This document shows, one piece after another, positions 14,280 to 14,986 of a stretch of 14,986 bases of DNA; position 1 is the stretch's first letter; each line of letters begins with the position of its first letter. The DNA is from Pseudomonadota bacterium (lineage in GTDB: Bacteria; Pseudomonadota; Gammaproteobacteria; Acidiferrobacterales; Acidiferrobacteraceae): positions 1 through 14,986 of the forward strand of contig JAJYPQ010000050.1 of assembly GCA_021795255.1 (NCBI GenBank). The letters run 5' to 3'. A program made the translations under genes and the position numbers. The notes below the pieces were generated by a model. The model had not been told where the DNA came from and ran no database searches. It saw nothing but the letters and a program-made list of their open reading frames with translations.

Positions 14280-14986
14280 TTACCCTTGCCTGTGTTCGTG
14301 CGCCCTAAGATGTTCCGTGCAGTATTCATGTTGTCCGCCACAAGCCCGGCAATAGCGGAAGTCCATACGCGGATCGTCTTTTTCCGTCATGCCGCAAATC
14401 GTGCACCGGTGCATCGAAGTTCCCTGCAAAGGGGTGATCTTTGTCGCGAAGGCGCGCCGTCTGGCGTATGACTGCATCCGCGCTTTCCAGCGCCATGTCA
14501 TATCACGACCAAAGAATCCGAAATAATTGACGAGCGATGCCGCCACGAGGAGTTTCGCGGACAGGGATCCTGCAAAAAATGCGAAGAGGACAACGATCCA
14601 GGTGGCCCAGGCGATGTATTTGACTTTGACCGGGATCACGAAGAACAGCAGCAGCGTGAAATCCGGATCCATGGTCGCAAAGGCGAAAAATATAGACAGA
14701 TTGAGGTACCAGCCGCTGGCTTCACCGCCACCCAGAAGCGCCGCGAGGATGGTCGCGATCAGGCCCGTGAAATAAAAGACATTGAACCGGAAGCTGCCCC
14801 ATTCGTGTTCGAGGCGCGAGCCGAACAGATAAAGGAGATAAAGGGCAAACACCACGAAGATGCCTCTGTTGAATTCCGAGTGGGTACCGATCATGGATAA
14901 AATACCGCCAGAGCACCCAATGAGGAGTGGCGGTGATGGCGGAAACGAAGCTCTTTGAGGCGGCTTTGGGGATTGAAACACCCTGG
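14280..14986 (-). CDS. Rhomboid/Derlin-like membrane protein with C-terminal zinc-ribbon-like tail (N-terminus cut by window)
   Basis: Numbering from a GTG at 14981; the frame stays open to the window edge, so the true start is probably outside. Residues 37-160 form about five membrane helices with the signature of a rhomboid-fold family: FALYLLYLFGSRLEHEWGSF, then RFNVFYFTGLIATILAALL, PDFTLLLFFVIPVKVKYIAW and LNYFGFFGRD-like NYFGFFGRD. The classic GxSG catalytic serine is not evident, so it may be a non-protease member. The tail has C193-x2-C196, C211-x2-C214 and C221 with H224 and H228, a zinc-ribbon-like set, as in relatives I recall. N-terminal residues 1-35 look unlike the family, while another frame gives WVLWRYFI there, which suggests a frameshift near 14870-14912. 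It is convergent with the sensor gene. Confidence 0.75.
   Translation of the reverse strand, partial: RVFQSPKPPQRASFPPSPPLLIGCSGGILSMIGTHSEFNRGIFVVFALYLLYLFGSRLEHEWGSFRFNVFYFTGLIATILAALLGGGEASGWYLNLSIFFAFATMDPDFTLLLFFVIPVKVKYIAWATWIVVLFAFFAGSLSAKLLVAASLVNYFGFFGRDMTWRWKARMQSYARRRAFATKITPLQGTSMHRCTICGMTEKDDPRMDFRYCRACGGQHEYCTEHLRAHEHRQG

Noticed and set aside
14000..14308. 102-codon basic plus-strand frame
   Set aside because: No clear ribosome site or family motif, and it runs into the antisense of the rhomboid-like gene.
1..14986. CRISPR arrays, tRNA, rRNA, complete IS elements
   Set aside because: Looked for spaced direct repeats, cloverleaf ends, rRNA signature stretches and transposase genes with terminal repeats; none were seen by eye.

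Overview
The window comes from a GC-rich proteobacterium, most likely a chemolithoautotrophic gammaproteobacterium of the sulfur- or iron-oxidising type. The main reason is a dabB-dabA pair, the energy-coupled inorganic-carbon accumulation (DAB) system common in such autotrophs. PyrC, IlvD and BioD also look gammaproteobacterial. An Acidiferrobacter-like host is a guess from gene content; no rRNA or other taxonomic marker is present.

Layout, left to right. (1) 1-681: the C-terminal end of a type I restriction HsdR subunit, cut by the window edge. (2) 682-1764: a long spacer holding a possible decayed minus-strand reading frame, an AT-rich island with back-to-back promoter-like elements, and hairpins. 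(3) 1765-4668: pyrC (dihydroorotase) and ilvD (dihydroxy-acid dehydratase). (4) 4669-5232: a spacer with a repeated-arm stem structure before bioD. (5) 5233-5949: bioD (dethiobiotin synthetase). (6) 5950-6865: a long spacer ending in an AT-rich promoter-like island and a structured leader with two very short ORFs. (7) 6910-11051: dabB and dabA, overlapping by ATGA. (8) 11220-12209: an exported protein of unknown function. (9) 12513-13538: a soluble PDC/Cache-type sensor protein. (10) 13539-14279: a spacer. (11) 14280 to the right edge, minus strand: a rhomboid-like membrane protein with a C-terminal zinc-ribbon-like tail, incomplete and possibly frameshifted near its N-terminus.

The three biosynthetic genes (pyrimidine, branched-chain amino acid and biotin pathways) are not in their usual operons. 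bioD in particular stands alone between spacers of about 560 and 960 bases. Coding density is about three quarters, low for a bacterium. The DAB pair is the functional centre: DabB is an ion-translocating membrane subunit of the NuoL/MrpA kind, and DabA carries the zinc site of a carbonic-anhydrase-like enzyme. Together they are known to drive bicarbonate build-up in the cytosol. The exported orphan and the Cache sensor lie just downstream on the same strand and could be accessories, but this rests on position only.

The most interesting material is the dab leader (about 6700-6913). It has a 15-codon ORF whose stop overlaps the dabB start, a second 17-codon ORF upstream, and one sequence arm that can pair with either of two copies of its partner. 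The bioD leader has the same three-arm layout with a different sequence. No CRISPR array, tRNA, rRNA or complete insertion sequence was seen.
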